Assembly (NCBI RefSeq): GCF_013282725.1
Contig: NZ_CP054043.1
Span: 3,782,001-3,846,000, forward strand
Reading direction: 5' to 3'
Length of the DNA stretch: 64,000 nt
Source of the DNA: Yersinia mollaretii ATCC 43969
GTDB lineage: Bacteria; Pseudomonadota; Gammaproteobacteria; Enterobacterales; Enterobacteriaceae
Made by a program: the position numbers and the translations under genes. Numbering within the stretch: the first letter of the stretch is position 1; every line of letters begins with the position of its first letter. Positions 10,146-20,908 of the stretch are shown in pieces. The notes below the pieces were generated by a model. It searched no databases and had not been told where the DNA came from. It worked only from the letters and a program-made list of their open reading frames with translations.

Positions 10146-10309
10146 GCCTTTTTTTCACTCTACCCAGTTAAAACCTTGTAAATTTTCTGCGACAATTCCC
10201 TGTTATTTGTTAGTCTTAAGGCTACTTAGCCTGCAATACGGCGCTTAATTCTCGTTAAATGGCTGTAATGCCTGTTTAACACAGTAAAGTTATTAGGAGC
10301 GTTCTCAAA

Positions 10310-11416
10310 ATGAAGTCGCAAAATGATCCTGGCCGATCTAAATCACGCCATCACGAATACTCCCTTATCCTGCCCATTATTGCGCTGGTTATTCTTAATC
10401 TCTGGGGAGATACCAGCAATTTCGCCGCCATTATCATTATCAATCTGATTGCATTGGTGGGGATTCTGAGCAGTGCTTTTAGCGTGGTTCGCCATGCAGA
10501 CGTGTTAGCACACCGTTTAGGTGAACCTTATGGTTCTCTTATTCTCAGCTTGTCAGTGGTGGTACTTGAGGTCAGCCTGATCTCGGCGATGATGGCCACT
10601 GGCGATGCTGCTCCAGCCCTGATGCGCGATACGCTCTACTCCATCATCATGATTGTTATTGGTGGGTTGGTGGGCGTCTCCCTGCTGCTGGGTGGCCGTA
10701 AATTTGCGACCCAACACGTTAATTTGGTCGGCATCAAACAATATCTGATGGCTATCTTTCCACTGGCGATCATTGTTTTGGTGTTACCCAGCACCCTGCC
10801 CGGCGGTAACTTTAGTGTGGCGCAGTCATTAGTCGTCGCAGCAATTTCGGCGGCGATGTATGGTGTTTTCCTGCTGATTCAAACCAAAACGCATCAAAGT
10901 CTGTTTGTCTATGAACACGAAGACGAAGGTGATGACCCAAGTGACCCACACGGTAAACCGTCGTCTCACAGCAGCCTGTGGCATACATTATGGTTATTGG
11001 TTCATCTGGTGGCAGTGATTGCCGTCACCAAATTTGATGCTAATCCACTGGAAGCCTTGCTGACCGAGCTGAATGCGCCAGCTAAATTTACTGGCTTCCT
11101 GATCGCCCTGTTGATCCTCTCCCCTGAAGGGCTGGGTGCCTTAAAAGCGGTGTTGGCAAATCAGGTGCAGCGGGCCATGAACCTGTTCTTCGGTTCCGTG
11201 CTGGCGACCATTTCACTGACTGTGCCAGCCGTGACATTGATCGCGGTACTGACTGGGCAGGAGTTGAACTTTGGTCTGGAAGCGCCGCATATCGTGGTGA
11301 TGGTGAGCGTCTTGATTCTGTCGCAGATCTCATTCTCCACCGGCAGAACCAACGTACTGAATGGCACCGCCCACTTGGCGCTGTTTGCCGCTTATATGAT
11401 GACGATTATGCTGTAG
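10310..11416 (+). CDS. chaA: Ca2+/H+ (Na+/H+) antiporter ChaA
   Basis: Inner-membrane cation/proton antiporter of the CaCA superfamily, 368 aa with about eleven hydrophobic segments. Two alpha-repeats are recognisable: ADVLAHRLGEPYGSLILSLS with VVLEVSLI in the first half, and LILSPEGLGALKAVLANQVQRA with NLFFGS in the second. A hydrophilic acidic loop (YEHEDEGDDPSDPHGKPSSH) joins them. Near-identical motif order to E. coli ChaA makes the assignment firm. It is a single-gene unit with GGAG before the start and a strong terminator shared with phoH. Confidence 0.93.
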   Translation: MKSQNDPGRSKSRHHEYSLILPIIALVILNLWGDTSNFAAIIIINLIALVGILSSAFSVVRHADVLAHRLGEPYGSLILSLSVVVLEVSLISAMMATGDAAPALMRDTLYSIIMIVIGGLVGVSLLLGGRKFATQHVNLVGIKQYLMAIFPLAIIVLVLPSTLPGGNFSVAQSLVVAAISAAMYGVFLLIQTKTHQSLFVYEHEDEGDDPSDPHGKPSSHSSLWHTLWLLVHLVAVIAVTKFDANPLEALLTELNAPAKFTGFLIALLILSPEGLGALKAVLANQVQRAMNLFFGSVLATISLTVPAVTLIAVLTGQELNFGLEAPHIVVMVSVLILSQISFSTGRTNVLNGTAHLALFAAYMMTIML

Positions 11417-11465
11417 CGGCTTTGTAGCGGCAGTTCTCTCGACGCCATTGGCGTCACAGATAAGC

Positions 11466-11496
11466 AAAGGGCAAGTGCGATAAGCACTTGCCCTTT
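11466..11496. terminator. Bidirectional terminator between chaA and phoH
   Basis: AAAGGGCAAGTGC (11466-11478) and GCACTTGCCCTTT (11484-11496) form a perfect 13-bp stem with a five-base loop. The A/T ends serve both convergent genes. Confidence 0.85.
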
Positions 11497-11526
11497 CTTA
11501 TGGGGTCATCCATTCATAACTTTGCG

Positions 11527-12315
11527 TTATGAATAGGCATTCAAAGTATGTTGGCATAGCGCTGAGCGGACACAGTCCTGTTTGTCAAAGCGGATGATGC
11601 CAATCATTTCATCCTCAGCGAAACGCTCCAGCGCATCACTAAGACCCGATTTCACGCCACGCGGAAGGTCGCATTGGGTGATATCGCCATTAACGATAAC
11701 CGTGACATTTTCACCGAGACGGGTCAGAAACATCTTCATTTGGCTGGCGGTCACGTTTTGTGCCTCATCGAGGATCACCACCGCATTTTCGAAGGTACGC
11801 CCACGCATATATGCGAATGGCGCAATTTCCACTTTACCGATTTCTGGACGCAGACAATATTGCAAGAAAGAGGAGCCGAGTCGGCGCAGTAGGATGTCAT
11901 ACACCGGGCGGAAGTATGGCGCAAATTTCTCCGAGATATCACCGGGCAGGAAGCCCAAATCTTCATCTGCCTGTAACACTGGCCGCGTCACAATGATCCG
12001 ATCAACTTCTTTGTGAATGAGGGCTTCAGCCGCTTTGGCCGCGCTGATAAAGGTTTTACCACACCCCGCTTCGCCGGTCGCGAAGATGAGCAGTTTACTG
12101 TCTATGGCTGATAAGTAATGACCTTGAGCTTCCGTACGCGCCTGAATAACGGAGGTATCACGGCTATCCCGTGCCATACCTATTGATTCAACACCGCCCA
12201 TTTGCACTAACGATGTCACGTTCTCTTCCTCACGCTGACGATGACTACGTGAATCACGTCTAATGACGCGTTTCGCTTCACGACGAGCTTTGATCACTGC
12301 TTTCTGTCTTCCCAT
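11527..12315 (-). CDS. phoH: PhoH family ATPase
   Basis: 262 aa, matching E. coli PhoH in length and start (MGRQKAVIKARREAKRV). It is a cytoplasmic P-loop NTPase with Walker A GEAGCGKT at about 82-89 and Walker B VILDEAQNVTASQMKMF, plus TRLGENVTVIVNGDITQCDLP. E. coli phoH is phosphate-starvation inducible and the family is linked to RNA-helicase-like activity; the exact role is unsettled. AAGGTG precedes the ATG. PhoH next to the poly-GlcNAc (hms/pga) locus is also the E. coli gene order. Confidence 0.92.
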   Translation of the reverse strand: MGRQKAVIKARREAKRVIRRDSRSHRQREEENVTSLVQMGGVESIGMARDSRDTSVIQARTEAQGHYLSAIDSKLLIFATGEAGCGKTFISAAKAAEALIHKEVDRIIVTRPVLQADEDLGFLPGDISEKFAPYFRPVYDILLRRLGSSFLQYCLRPEIGKVEIAPFAYMRGRTFENAVVILDEAQNVTASQMKMFLTRLGENVTVIVNGDITQCDLPRGVKSGLSDALERFAEDEMIGIIRFDKQDCVRSALCQHTLNAYS

Positions 12316-12981
12316 AGTGGCACCTTACAGTTTGTTTCACCTACCGCAGCAGAAATTGCCTACGCGATTATGTTTCACATACGGATGAGGTTTTGGCTTC
12401 CTTCGCAGCCAATAATAGCCAATGAAAAATGCGAATAACGTAAACACTTAAGCAGCCTAAAGGCTCGAGTGAAAACAATATCGCAAGGGAGGGTGTTACA
12501 GGAGATAAATAGTGGAAGCAATAACGTTGGAGATAATAAATCAGAGGTAGAGACTGACAGCACTGCTAGAAATTGAGAGTCGGAGGGGGAGCCCTCGTCA
12601 CAACGAGTTGCTTGAGTAAAACTTTGGTCTTGTCTTAACAGCCCAATCATGGACTCTACCATTAGCGATCCCCGCAGTGATAAACAACAGCCTAAGCTAT
12701 GCACCGTGTGAAAAATACCGCCAGATGATTACAGTATAATGACACTCTTAACTTTCGCGATATTAAAATGCAAAAAATATATTATTTTTTATTTGTTCGT
12801 TTTTTACTCTAATCATTTTTCGGATCGCGCTATACTATTTAGCCCCGCTTTACGTCCTGCATTAATCTTGTACTCTTATTTCGCCCTTACTTTTTTTATC
12901 TCTACGTTAAGCAAAGGCGAAACTCAATAATCAGCAGGTAATACAAGGGGATAATATTAACGATAATGACCCCGACTATCA
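12316..12981. other. Gene-free interval between phoH and the GNAT gene
   Basis: About 670 bases. Open frames of 109 codons (reverse) and 63 codons (forward) occur but have no ribosome-binding site, domain or sensible composition, so I do not call them. The segment must hold the phoH promoter. A small CTCGT/ACGAG hairpin lies near 12593-12606. I see no recognised RNA or regulator site. Confidence 0.5.
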
Positions 12982-13689
12982 CTAGCGGCTGATTCTTAAA
13001 TCCTGTAAACGTGTTTTTTGCTTGCCTTGACTATCAAAGTTTTCCATAGCCAGCCAATCATTAAATGCCTGCTTAATTAATGGCCACTCGCGGTCAGTGA
13101 TGGAATACCAATTAGTATCTCTATTCCGCCCTTTGGTCACGATAGCCTGACGGAATTGCCCTTCAAATTGGAAACCAAAGCGAGATGCAGCCGAGTTTGA
13201 CGGCTCATTCAATGAATCACATTTCCACTCACAGCGACGATAACCTAATTTGTCAAAGACGTAATGCAAGAGCAAATAGATGGCCTCAGTGCCCGCTGAG
13301 TTGCGCTTTAATCGTGGCGACCAATTAACGGAGCCTATCTCGATGACACCATTTTTCTCATCAATTCGCTGTAAGCCAACCGTCCCCAACGCCAAGCCCG
13401 TTTGGGCATCAACCACCGTATAGTGGAAAGCCTCATCACTATTAATTAAGGTTTGCAAATATTGATGAAAATCGATCTCACTTTCCGGGCGTTCACAATA
13501 AAAATAGGTCCAGTCATGTGTATCTTTAACCATGTGGTACGCCTGATATAAGCACGCTTCATGTTTATCTGCATCGACTGGGGCGAGATAACAAAAATGG
13601 CCCGGCAAAATTTCCCGCTGCGGCAACAATGCGGCTTGCCAATTCAATAATGCAGCTCCGATAGTTTGTCCAAAATGATTTTGATTCAC
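12982..13689 (-). CDS. GNAT N-acetyltransferase, RimJ/RimL-like
   Basis: 235 aa protein of the Acetyltransf_3 type, which transfers acetyl from acetyl-CoA to an amino group (ribosomal protein N termini or small amines in relatives). Seen are the strand FHYTVVDAQTGLALGTVGLQRID, the IEIGSVNWSPRLKRNSAGTE segment containing the CoA pyrophosphate loop, and the typical C-terminal part LGYRRCEWKCDSLNEPSNSAASRFGFQFEGQFRQ. Its initiator is GTG with GGGAG five bases away. The substrate is unknown. It lies downstream of hmsS on the same strand, but more than 240 bases separate them, so it is probably independent. Confidence 0.8.
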   Translation of the reverse strand: MNQNHFGQTIGAALLNWQAALLPQREILPGHFCYLAPVDADKHEACLYQAYHMVKDTHDWTYFYCERPESEIDFHQYLQTLINSDEAFHYTVVDAQTGLALGTVGLQRIDEKNGVIEIGSVNWSPRLKRNSAGTEAIYLLLHYVFDKLGYRRCEWKCDSLNEPSNSAASRFGFQFEGQFRQAIVTKGRNRDTNWYSITDREWPLIKQAFNDWLAMENFDSQGKQKTRLQDLRISR

Positions 13690-13931
13690 TGTATGCTCCC
13701 TTTTTAATTCAACTGCCAGAGGAATACCTGTTATGACGAAACGCGATCATGACTTCACACTATAATTTCAGCTAAATCATAGCAATATATATAAGGAGAG
13801 GTAATACAAGAAAGTGGAGTTTTGCGGGGTTAATCTCAGAGGCGGGCCTAAAATTACAGCGGGTATCCCTGAATACTTGAAATAAGCACTAAACAGCCAC
13901 TTATGTCCAAATATTCAGAGATTATCGCCCA

Positions 13932-14399
13932 TCACCCTCGGCGTAAATTGACGACTGGTGCGACTGATGGGAGTTGTAGTCCCTCTTTGACGTCCAGTAA
14001 TTGCCCATGCTCATCGTTGTATAACGTGAGACAGGAGCCGGCTTTCAGTTGGGCCACCATCTCGCCCGAAATATCCATACTACTCGCCAGCTCATCGTCG
14101 TTCAGATGTGGCCTGTGACCACGGCGCTCAACCTGAAAACGGACCTGATTGTATTTGGCCCAGATAATGATGACCACTGCATTGAAGAGCGCAATAGCCG
14201 CATACAAGGCGAGCGTGGTCAAGCCACTGAGGATATAGAGCCTGAACGGAATCGGCCCCATGTTCGGCGCCCTGTCGATCATGTCCAGAAATCCTTTCAC
14301 AAACAAAAAGATAAAACCGAACCAAGCCAAGGCAGTGATAATAATATCGATCCAGCGGGGTATCAGCCGCTGCTCAGTATGAATCAGAGGTTCATTCAT
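13932..14399 (-). CDS. hmsS: Poly-beta-1,6-GlcNAc synthesis protein HmsS/PgaD
   Basis: 155 aa inner-membrane protein with two N-terminal transmembrane helices (about 17-38 and 53-78) and a hydrophilic cytoplasmic remainder, as in PgaD. In E. coli and Y. pestis this subunit works with the glycosyltransferase to make biofilm poly-N-acetylglucosamine under cyclic-di-GMP control. It overlaps the end of hmsR by four bases, as expected for coupled translation, and is the last of four hms genes. Confidence 0.9.
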   Translation of the reverse strand: MNEPLIHTEQRLIPRWIDIIITALAWFGFIFLFVKGFLDMIDRAPNMGPIPFRLYILSGLTTLALYAAIALFNAVVIIIWAKYNQVRFQVERRGHRPHLNDDELASSMDISGEMVAQLKAGSCLTLYNDEHGQLLDVKEGLQLPSVAPVVNLRRG

Positions 14400-15730
14400 G
14401 GTTTAACTCTCCCGATTCCGCGGTCTGGGCTCACCCAACGCGCACGTTTACGCTTGGTGTTGAGCATGACTTTGGGGAACGCAACCACGGTGGTAAACAA
14501 ACTCAGCATCCAGTAGACCATCGGATACCATATAATCCAGAACAGTGAACTACCCAGTTTAGGCTCATAGCGCCGCTCAATCACCAAACTGATAGCAAAC
14601 TGCATCAGACAGGTCAGGGCCAATACCATCCCGGTAAAGGCAGGCGGGAAGACCGTTTGTACATGAATTCCCGGCGGCAGTGTAATCACCAACCCCAGCA
14701 GGAATAAAACGATACTGAACAGATAAGTAAACGCCCAAGTGATCGACAGCGAGTACTCAAGGAACAACAGCCACATCCTGCGATTGCGCCAGCGCCACAG
14801 TTTGAACATGTTCTTCAGGAAAACTTCGGCCCCGCCCTGCGCCCAGCGCAGGCGCTGTTTCCACAAGCCACCGAGGGTTTCTGGCATCAAAATCCAGCAC
14901 AAACCACGCGGCTCAAAGAATACCGACCAGTGTCTAACCTGTAATTTCCAGCTAATATCAATATCTTCCGTGATCATGTCTGGGCTCCAGTAGCCCACAT
15001 CGGCTAACGCTCTGCGGCGGAAAGCGGCCACCACACCAGACACAGTGAAAACTTGACCATAGACGCGTTGCGTCCGCTTAATCAGCCCGATAATTGAGGA
15101 GAACTCCCCAACCTGAACACGACCAATCAAGGTTGAGCGTGTGCGGATACGTGGGTTGCCGGTGACAGCCCCCGTGCGCGGGTTGGCAATCAGTGGTGCG
15201 ACCAGATAAGGCACCGCTTTTTTGTCCAGCAAAGCATCACCATCAATGCACACCAGATATTCACTGCGTGCCGCCGCTGCCCCCATGCGCAGGGCAATGG
15301 CTTTACCCTGATTATGGGCCAGATGAATCACTCGCAGACGAGAGTCTTCCTCCAGTAATGAATCCAGCACTTGCGCGGTATCATCGCTGGAGCCATCGTT
15401 AATGGCGATCACTTCAATATTGGTGTAGGTCTGTGCCAATGCTGCGTGAATGGTTTCCCGTGCATTCAACCCCTCGTTAAAACAAGGGATTAAAATCGAC
15501 ACCAGCGGATTACCTTTCAACTCAGGCGGTGGCACATCATCGCCCCACGGCCAGTGTCTCTCCCGGCGTAGCCAGAAATAGACCCCGCCGGTTATCCAGA
15601 TACCGGACATAAAGAGCGGATAGAAGAAAACAAAATTCAGCAACACGTCGCCAGTAAAGAGCAAGATCATTCCCGCAGGGATGCTCAGTACCAAGCATAG
15701 GATGAGTAATGCAATAATTCTATCGATCAT
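14396..15730 (-). CDS. hmsR: Poly-beta-1,6-GlcNAc glycosyltransferase HmsR/PgaC
   Basis: Family 2 processive glycosyltransferase in the inner membrane that polymerises UDP-GlcNAc. Transmembrane segments lie at both ends, around a cytoplasmic GT2 domain with INDGSSDDT, the DGDA metal site, the TEDIDISW base motif and the QRLRWAQGG product-binding motif. 444 aa are predicted from the ATG at 15730 (MIDRIIALL), which matches homologues; an ATG 13 codons upstream lies inside hmsF and is less likely. It overlaps hmsF by 11 bases. Confidence 0.93.
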   Translation of the reverse strand: MIDRIIALLILCLVLSIPAGMILLFTGDVLLNFVFFYPLFMSGIWITGGVYFWLRRERHWPWGDDVPPPELKGNPLVSILIPCFNEGLNARETIHAALAQTYTNIEVIAINDGSSDDTAQVLDSLLEEDSRLRVIHLAHNQGKAIALRMGAAAARSEYLVCIDGDALLDKKAVPYLVAPLIANPRTGAVTGNPRIRTRSTLIGRVQVGEFSSIIGLIKRTQRVYGQVFTVSGVVAAFRRRALADVGYWSPDMITEDIDISWKLQVRHWSVFFEPRGLCWILMPETLGGLWKQRLRWAQGGAEVFLKNMFKLWRWRNRRMWLLFLEYSLSITWAFTYLFSIVLFLLGLVITLPPGIHVQTVFPPAFTGMVLALTCLMQFAISLVIERRYEPKLGSSLFWIIWYPMVYWMLSLFTTVVAFPKVMLNTKRKRARWVSPDRGIGRVKP

Positions 15731-17744
15731 ATAAAGGATACCAGGCAGAAGATAGCACAGGGCGGACATCTTTTAGCGGTGGTTCGCCAGTGATAAAGTT
15801 ATCCGGATAGTAACCAAAATTTTGCGCGCCGTTTAACTGCAACTGGCGCATCCATCCCGCCAGTATCGGGCCACTAATGGCATTGCTGCCCTCAGGCTTG
15901 GTCCAGTCCTTCGATTGCAGTTCAAATACTGTTTTATTCAGTGCTCCTGGCCGCTCAGCAACTTTGTTCACCAGTTGCGATAGCCACTCTTTCGACTCAG
16001 ATAGCGGCACTTTCTCCATTAATGGCATGGCCATCGGAGCAACCCAGTCATAGTTAGCCAAGAAATCATCAAGATTCTGCGCAAACCATGCTTCACTTTC
16101 CGGTTCCAAGATCGGCATAGCGAATATATTACGCGCTGATTTTACTTGCGGGCCACGGACATCACGTACCTGCCGCGTTAACTCATTAGTAAAATCAACC
16201 AGATACTTACTCTTATAGCGGGTCCAGCGGGCCATGGTTTCGGGATCGTTGCGGATAGTGACAATCGAACCTGGGAAACCGGCTTTTTCGTAAGCGCGAA
16301 TAGCATCCGGCGAGGCGTCTTCAAAGTCGGACATCACCGCATCGTCATGATAGAGAATTCCGTCAATTGGCGCGCTATAGGCCATATCGCGATAGATATC
16401 GATAATGCGCTGCCGGACTTCGGGGTTAAATGGCGACAGACGGCGATATTGATCCGGATCGATGCTGGTTTTGCCAGTTTTCGGATCAATACGCGTAATC
16501 CGTGGCAAAGAGGGGTCCATTTCAAAGGCCAATACGGGCATCCACGCATAGACATCCACATCTGGGCGAGAGGCTAATTGCCATGCCACGCGGTTAAACA
16601 AGTCTTGGCGCATCGGTATCCAGCGGTTAGGGAAATAGACCTGCCGGATATTGCCATCCCCTTTTGGGTCAGAAAACGCTTGTAAAAACACGGTAGTGAC
16701 ACGTAAATCAGAGATGCGTTGTACCAGTTTGTCGAGGTTCTCCTTCTCCTGTACGGGGTCTGGATCGTAGAGATAATCCAAATCAACATGCGCCACCCGC
16801 ATGATTTCCTTTTCCTGTACGGAAGTGATCAACTGGGCAAAGTCTTTCAATGACGGATTATTACTGATTAAGATACGCGGAATATTCATCAGATCATTAA
16901 CGTTGCCAATGCCCGGCTCCAATGTCATTGCCATTTGGTAGCCGTGTTGACGCAAGATATTGATTACCGTGCCATTCGGCGCACCGTAGGGCCAAACCCA
17001 GACCCGAGGGGGTTTCCCCGTGGCTTGAGTAATGCGCTGGGTGATCAACGAAACGTCTTTTTCCATTCGCTGCTTGAATGCCGCTTCAGTTTCATATTTC
17101 TTTGTTTTTGGATCGTAGATCAAGTTAGCGGCAGCCGGTTCAGTATTCCCCTGCGGGTTGGCAATCACACCATAATGGGAAGCATAGGTATGTGCGCCGA
17201 TCTCAATCAGTCGCGATTTAGACATTTCGGCGATCTCTTTCCAGGTCAGGAAACGATCGCGGTCCGTGCTTAACCCCCCAAAATCCACCTTTTTATTGGG
17301 TGGCGTATCTATCCAAGTCCCCACAGGGGCCAGCACCGCACTCATATTATTGGCTTCTAACAACGGATAAACACGGGTGTAAAAACTGCTGTAACCATCA
17401 TCAAAGGTCAGCAAAACCGCTTTATTGGGTAAGGGTGTGCCCCCATTACGGGCGGCCAGAATTTGATCGACAGAAACCACGTTGTAGCGGTTATCCTTCA
17501 ACCACGCCAGTTGCTCACTTAATGCACTGCTTCTTACCGATAAATAACGTTGGTCGGCTGAATCATCTTCAACATCATGATAAGCAATGACTACGAAGGT
17601 ATTCTTCTGCCACGGCCTTTCACTCTGCGGTAATGGACGATCGGCCGGTGGAACGAATACGGGTTTTTCTGCATAACACACGGAGGCCAGTAGCGTTATC
17701 ATTCCTACTACGAGTATCCGGATAAAAAATAGTATCTTCGCCAT
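15720..17744 (-). CDS. hmsF: Poly-GlcNAc N-deacetylase HmsF/PgaB
   Basis: 674 aa exported two-domain enzyme. The N-terminal polysaccharide deacetylase (about 45-300) shows the motifs [22 protein letters not shown] and [11 protein letters not shown], supplying the Asp-His-His metal site; [11 protein letters not shown] follows. The C-terminal glycoside-hydrolase-like domain (about 310-660) contains [21 protein letters not shown] and [16 protein letters not shown]. PgaB partly deacetylates poly-GlcNAc so it can be exported. The signal peptide is clear, but the cysteine region [11 protein letters not shown] is a poor lipobox (valine at -1) and would suit signal peptidase I cutting after CYA, whereas E. 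coli PgaB is a lipoprotein. Confidence 0.92.
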   Translation of the reverse strand: MAKILFFIRILVVGMITLLASVCYAEKPVFVPPADRPLPQSERPWQKNTFVVIAYHDVEDDSADQRYLSVRSSALSEQLAWLKDNRYNVVSVDQILAARNGGTPLPNKAVLLTFDDGYSSFYTRVYPLLEANNMSAVLAPVGTWIDTPPNKKVDFGGLSTDRDRFLTWKEIAEMSKSRLIEIGAHTYASHYGVIANPQGNTEPAAANLIYDPKTKKYETEAAFKQRMEKDVSLITQRITQATGKPPRVWVWPYGAPNGTVINILRQHGYQMAMTLEPGIGNVNDLMNIPRILISNNPSLKDFAQLITSVQEKEIMRVAHVDLDYLYDPDPVQEKENLDKLVQRISDLRVTTVFLQAFSDPKGDGNIRQVYFPNRWIPMRQDLFNRVAWQLASRPDVDVYAWMPVLAFEMDPSLPRITRIDPKTGKTSIDPDQYRRLSPFNPEVRQRIIDIYRDMAYSAPIDGILYHDDAVMSDFEDASPDAIRAYEKAGFPGSIVTIRNDPETMARWTRYKSKYLVDFTNELTRQVRDVRGPQVKSARNIFAMPILEPESEAWFAQNLDDFLANYDWVAPMAMPLMEKVPLSESKEWLSQLVNKVAERPGALNKTVFELQSKDWTKPEGSNAISGPILAGWMRQLQLNGAQNFGYYPDNFITGEPPLKDVRPVLSSAWYPLYDR

Positions 17745-17756
17745 AGCGCTGATCCC

Positions 17757-20225
17757 TTAGAAACGGTAATTCAAATCGAAAGCGAGCGAGAGGTCGTGCT
17801 CACGGACACCATCATAAGGGCGTTTGTCATAGGTCACTGCCACACCAGCATCGACCACATCATTCCATTGAATACGTTGCCCATAACCTGCCGTGGTGAC
17901 CAGACCATTACCGTAGTTTTTCTCCCAGTAGCCGCCCACACCGAGCTGTATTTGTTGACTCCAGACCGTTTTATAGTGGCGATACATGATGTGATTGAGA
18001 GTCACAGCAGGTAGGTAGGTGAAATCACGTTTTGGGTTATAGTAAATCACGTCTTCTTTGGTATTGGTGCTGGCGGCCAATCCTAGATTGAAGTCTGCTG
18101 TCAGGTACGGCCCAGTCCAGATACGCTGACGTCCGTTAAGCTCGTATTCCCACCGCTTGTTGCCGTCAGAGTAATCAGACGGCGTGACATTAAATTCAAG
18201 ATCACGCCGATCATCAGCCTTCCACAAGACAAAAGCAGAGGCGCTGTTGGAGCTAATATTGTTTTTCATGGCGCGCAATGGAGTCTCTTTCGCCAATCTT
18301 TCGACCTGACCGCCGACCCGCCAGTGATCATTAAAATCGTACCAAGTGGCTAACCGAGCACCGGTTTTGTTACCGAAACCGTAATTCTGATTATTCACTT
18401 CGGCCTCGACCCAGTGATCACGAGAGGTCCACTCTCCGCCCAAACGCATCACGCGATTAATACCAGTACCTTCTTCAAACTGGGCATTGTTATAGCTGCC
18501 ACCACCAAATACACGCCAGTTTTCGGCTATCGGTGGGCTGTACAGCAAGGTTTCAATGCCATAATCCTTGTTACCGCTGACTGGGCTATTGGAGGAGAGC
18601 GTACGGTTACCACTCACACGCAGTTCATACATATTGTGTACTTTGCGCTGCCGATCTAATTCCTGAGACGGAACATCTTCTGGGGAGCGGGTAATCACAT
18701 CATCGGTCAACAACTCCATCTGATGCCACTCCTGCAAATCCATCGCCGTTTCAGCTTGGGCGCGCTCCAAAATCAGGCTGCGTGGTGCCAATGACTCCAC
18801 CGCTTTCAGCTCTTGTTCAGCTTTACGTGGTAAGTCTCTGGCCAGATAAACACTGGCTAAAGCGATACGTAAATTCTGGTTTGCAGGCGCGGTGCTGGAT
18901 AATGTTTCCAGCTTTTTCTGTGCTGCGGGCAGATCATTAAGCGCCACCAAAGACTGAACCAGCAGCGTCTGACCCTCCATCCAATCGTCATTGGGTTCTT
19001 TGCCCGGCAGACCATAAACCCCTACTTGATACGGGGTCTGCTCGCTGTAGTTCTTAGCGAATTGATGCGCCTTATCCAATTGCTCACTTTCATTCAGCGA
19101 GTAATAGAGATCATCGGCATCAAGTAAGTCATCACTGTTTCGGAAAGTTTTGCCATCGGCGTAATACAAACTGGTCAAGATCGGCGCTGCTTTTTCTGGC
19201 ATCCGACGATCGACATAAGCAGAGGCGGCCCAGCGACGGGCATAATCCGGCATTTTGTAGCCTTCAGCTTCCATCGCTTCATATTCTTTAATCAGCTCGA
19301 CGGTATTACGGCGTACCAATAATGCACCGAGCCTATCAATACGCGCGCGCTGATAATCCGCCTGCGCGTCGGGATCTTTGCTCCAACGCGTTAACAGATC
19401 CTGATAATCTGCCAGCGCCTGATCAGCAATGTAAAAACGCTCAGTTTCACTGCGCGTTGGCATCACGGCCATACGAACCTGTTCCGCTGCCGCATCTCTC
19501 TCAAGTTGCCTATACTGTTCAGCCGTGACGAGTTTCGGATTCTCTTTTGCCAGTTGTAGTGCAGGATCAGCAATGCGGTTTCTTTGCAGTATCTCAAGGT
19601 GATTTTTTAAGACTTCCTCAGATTCAGGCGCTAATCGCACTGCCTCACTGGAAGCCTGCAACGCATCATAATTGCGGTTGGTTGCGCGGCTCAGATAAGA
19701 GAGTGTCATATAATTTTTGGCGGAGGGGTCACGCTCAGCTAACTCTTTTGCCTTTTGTAAAGCCTCACCGCCACGCCCTGAATCAGCCTGCGTCATGATC
19801 ATACCGGTGATAAGGTCAGGGTTAGTCGGGTCTTTCTTCAAGCTGCTTTGCCACAGTGCCAAAGCTTGATCCCAACGTTTTTCATTGCGATAAGCACGCG
19901 CCGCAGCGGCTAGCCCCCGCGAGGAGAGATTCACGGAAGAGTGATATTTTTCGTAAACATCGATCACTTCTTGATTACGCCCTGCCCAACCGGCTATTTG
20001 TAGCCAGTCGTCAACTTGACCACTATTAAGCGGGCCTGCTTTAGATTCTTTTTGTAAATAGTCAAGGACCGGCGCAGTATCCCCCGCTCTGGCTTTGATG
20101 ATTAATGAATCATACTGTGTTTCTGCCATGACTGGATTAACTGAAAGGCCGGAAATTAATAGCGCTAATAAAGTAATTCTGTGCCGTTGCAACGGACGCA
20201 GTAGTGTCGTAAATGCGTTATACAT
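17757..20225 (-). CDS. hmsH: Poly-GlcNAc outer-membrane export protein HmsH/PgaA
   Basis: 822 aa from the ATG at 20225 (MYNAFTTLL), preceded by AAGGG; the frame opens 21 codons earlier but that would put a hydrophilic stretch before the signal peptide ending PVMAET. About residues 30-520 are TPR-like helical repeats in the periplasm (e.g. NEKRWDQALALWQSSLKKDPTNPDL). About 530-822 form an outer-membrane beta-barrel with alternating aromatic strands and a terminal phenylalanine (LNYRF). First gene of the hmsHFRS operon; only 12 bases separate it from hmsF. Confidence 0.92.
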   Translation of the reverse strand: MYNAFTTLLRPLQRHRITLLALLISGLSVNPVMAETQYDSLIIKARAGDTAPVLDYLQKESKAGPLNSGQVDDWLQIAGWAGRNQEVIDVYEKYHSSVNLSSRGLAAAARAYRNEKRWDQALALWQSSLKKDPTNPDLITGMIMTQADSGRGGEALQKAKELAERDPSAKNYMTLSYLSRATNRNYDALQASSEAVRLAPESEEVLKNHLEILQRNRIADPALQLAKENPKLVTAEQYRQLERDAAAEQVRMAVMPTRSETERFYIADQALADYQDLLTRWSKDPDAQADYQRARIDRLGALLVRRNTVELIKEYEAMEAEGYKMPDYARRWAASAYVDRRMPEKAAPILTSLYYADGKTFRNSDDLLDADDLYYSLNESEQLDKAHQFAKNYSEQTPYQVGVYGLPGKEPNDDWMEGQTLLVQSLVALNDLPAAQKKLETLSSTAPANQNLRIALASVYLARDLPRKAEQELKAVESLAPRSLILERAQAETAMDLQEWHQMELLTDDVITRSPEDVPSQELDRQRKVHNMYELRVSGNRTLSSNSPVSGNKDYGIETLLYSPPIAENWRVFGGGSYNNAQFEEGTGINRVMRLGGEWTSRDHWVEAEVNNQNYGFGNKTGARLATWYDFNDHWRVGGQVERLAKETPLRAMKNNISSNSASAFVLWKADDRRDLEFNVTPSDYSDGNKRWEYELNGRQRIWTGPYLTADFNLGLAASTNTKEDVIYYNPKRDFTYLPAVTLNHIMYRHYKTVWSQQIQLGVGGYWEKNYGNGLVTTAGYGQRIQWNDVVDAGVAVTYDKRPYDGVREHDLSLAFDLNYRF

Positions 20226-20908
20226 TATATAACCCTTAAGCCAGCAACTTGTTTGATGATCAAGAAAAGCTACTTCACGAACATCCATTTTTCATTATTG
20301 AATTACGATGAAATGAAGTCCTTGGAATGTATTACAGCATGTTACATAGGATAGTTGAAAGAAAATACTGTTGTCGAATTATTATAGAATATTGTTATTC
20401 CAGCGATTAATAGAGGTGAAAACGTGATATGTGCGTTAGTTTAGGGGCGATCAAGATTAATCCTAGTTAAAAACACCTAACAACTCCAGAAAATAGAGAT
20501 AAAATATTTTCACTCGGTGCATAGCGCGATACAGTATCCTGCACGAGGGCAGTATGGTTTGATTTTTGGGCTGTTTCATCGGCTTTTTTATTGCTTTAAA
20601 TTTTGAATGTCTAAAATATTCTTTATATTAATAATCGTCAAAAAAATAGTATGATTTGGAATGTCGATTATCACTTCCGTTATCATTATTAATAGAACCA
20701 TTTCAAAATTATAAATAACCAATGGAATGTAAATAACAAGAGCGCTAAAGCACCTTTGTGCTTTAACACTCTATTCTATATGAATAATATTATTATTTTA
20801 TGCAAATCTGTGACAAATGACTTTCGAGAAAAAAACTTGGTTAAAAAACTGAAGCATTGACTGCCAAAGATGAATGCCATTCACATCAAGTCAGATATTG
20901 TGCAAAAA
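20226..20908. other. hms promoter region and gene-free interval
   Basis: About 680 AT-rich bases upstream of hmsH and downstream of the M24 peptidase gene. It must contain the hms promoter, but no site is convincing enough to name. One perfect hairpin, TAAAGCAC-CTTT-GTGCTTTA, occupies 20746-20765; it lacks a T-run on either strand and could be a weak terminator or mRNA end. Confidence 0.5.

Noticed and set aside
12375..12704. 109-codon reverse frame upstream of phoH
   Set aside because: Cysteine- and serine-rich composition without any family pattern, no ribosome-binding site, and it covers the expected phoH promoter region.
12739..12930. 63-codon forward frame in AT-rich DNA
   Set aside because: Composition (F, Y, I, L) is what AT-rich noncoding DNA yields; no ribosome-binding site or neighbours supporting it.
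20675..20700. Possible Fur box (TTATCATTATTAAT) between hmsH and the M24 peptidase gene
   Set aside because: Only about 10 of 19 consensus positions match, which is expected by chance in AT-rich DNA.
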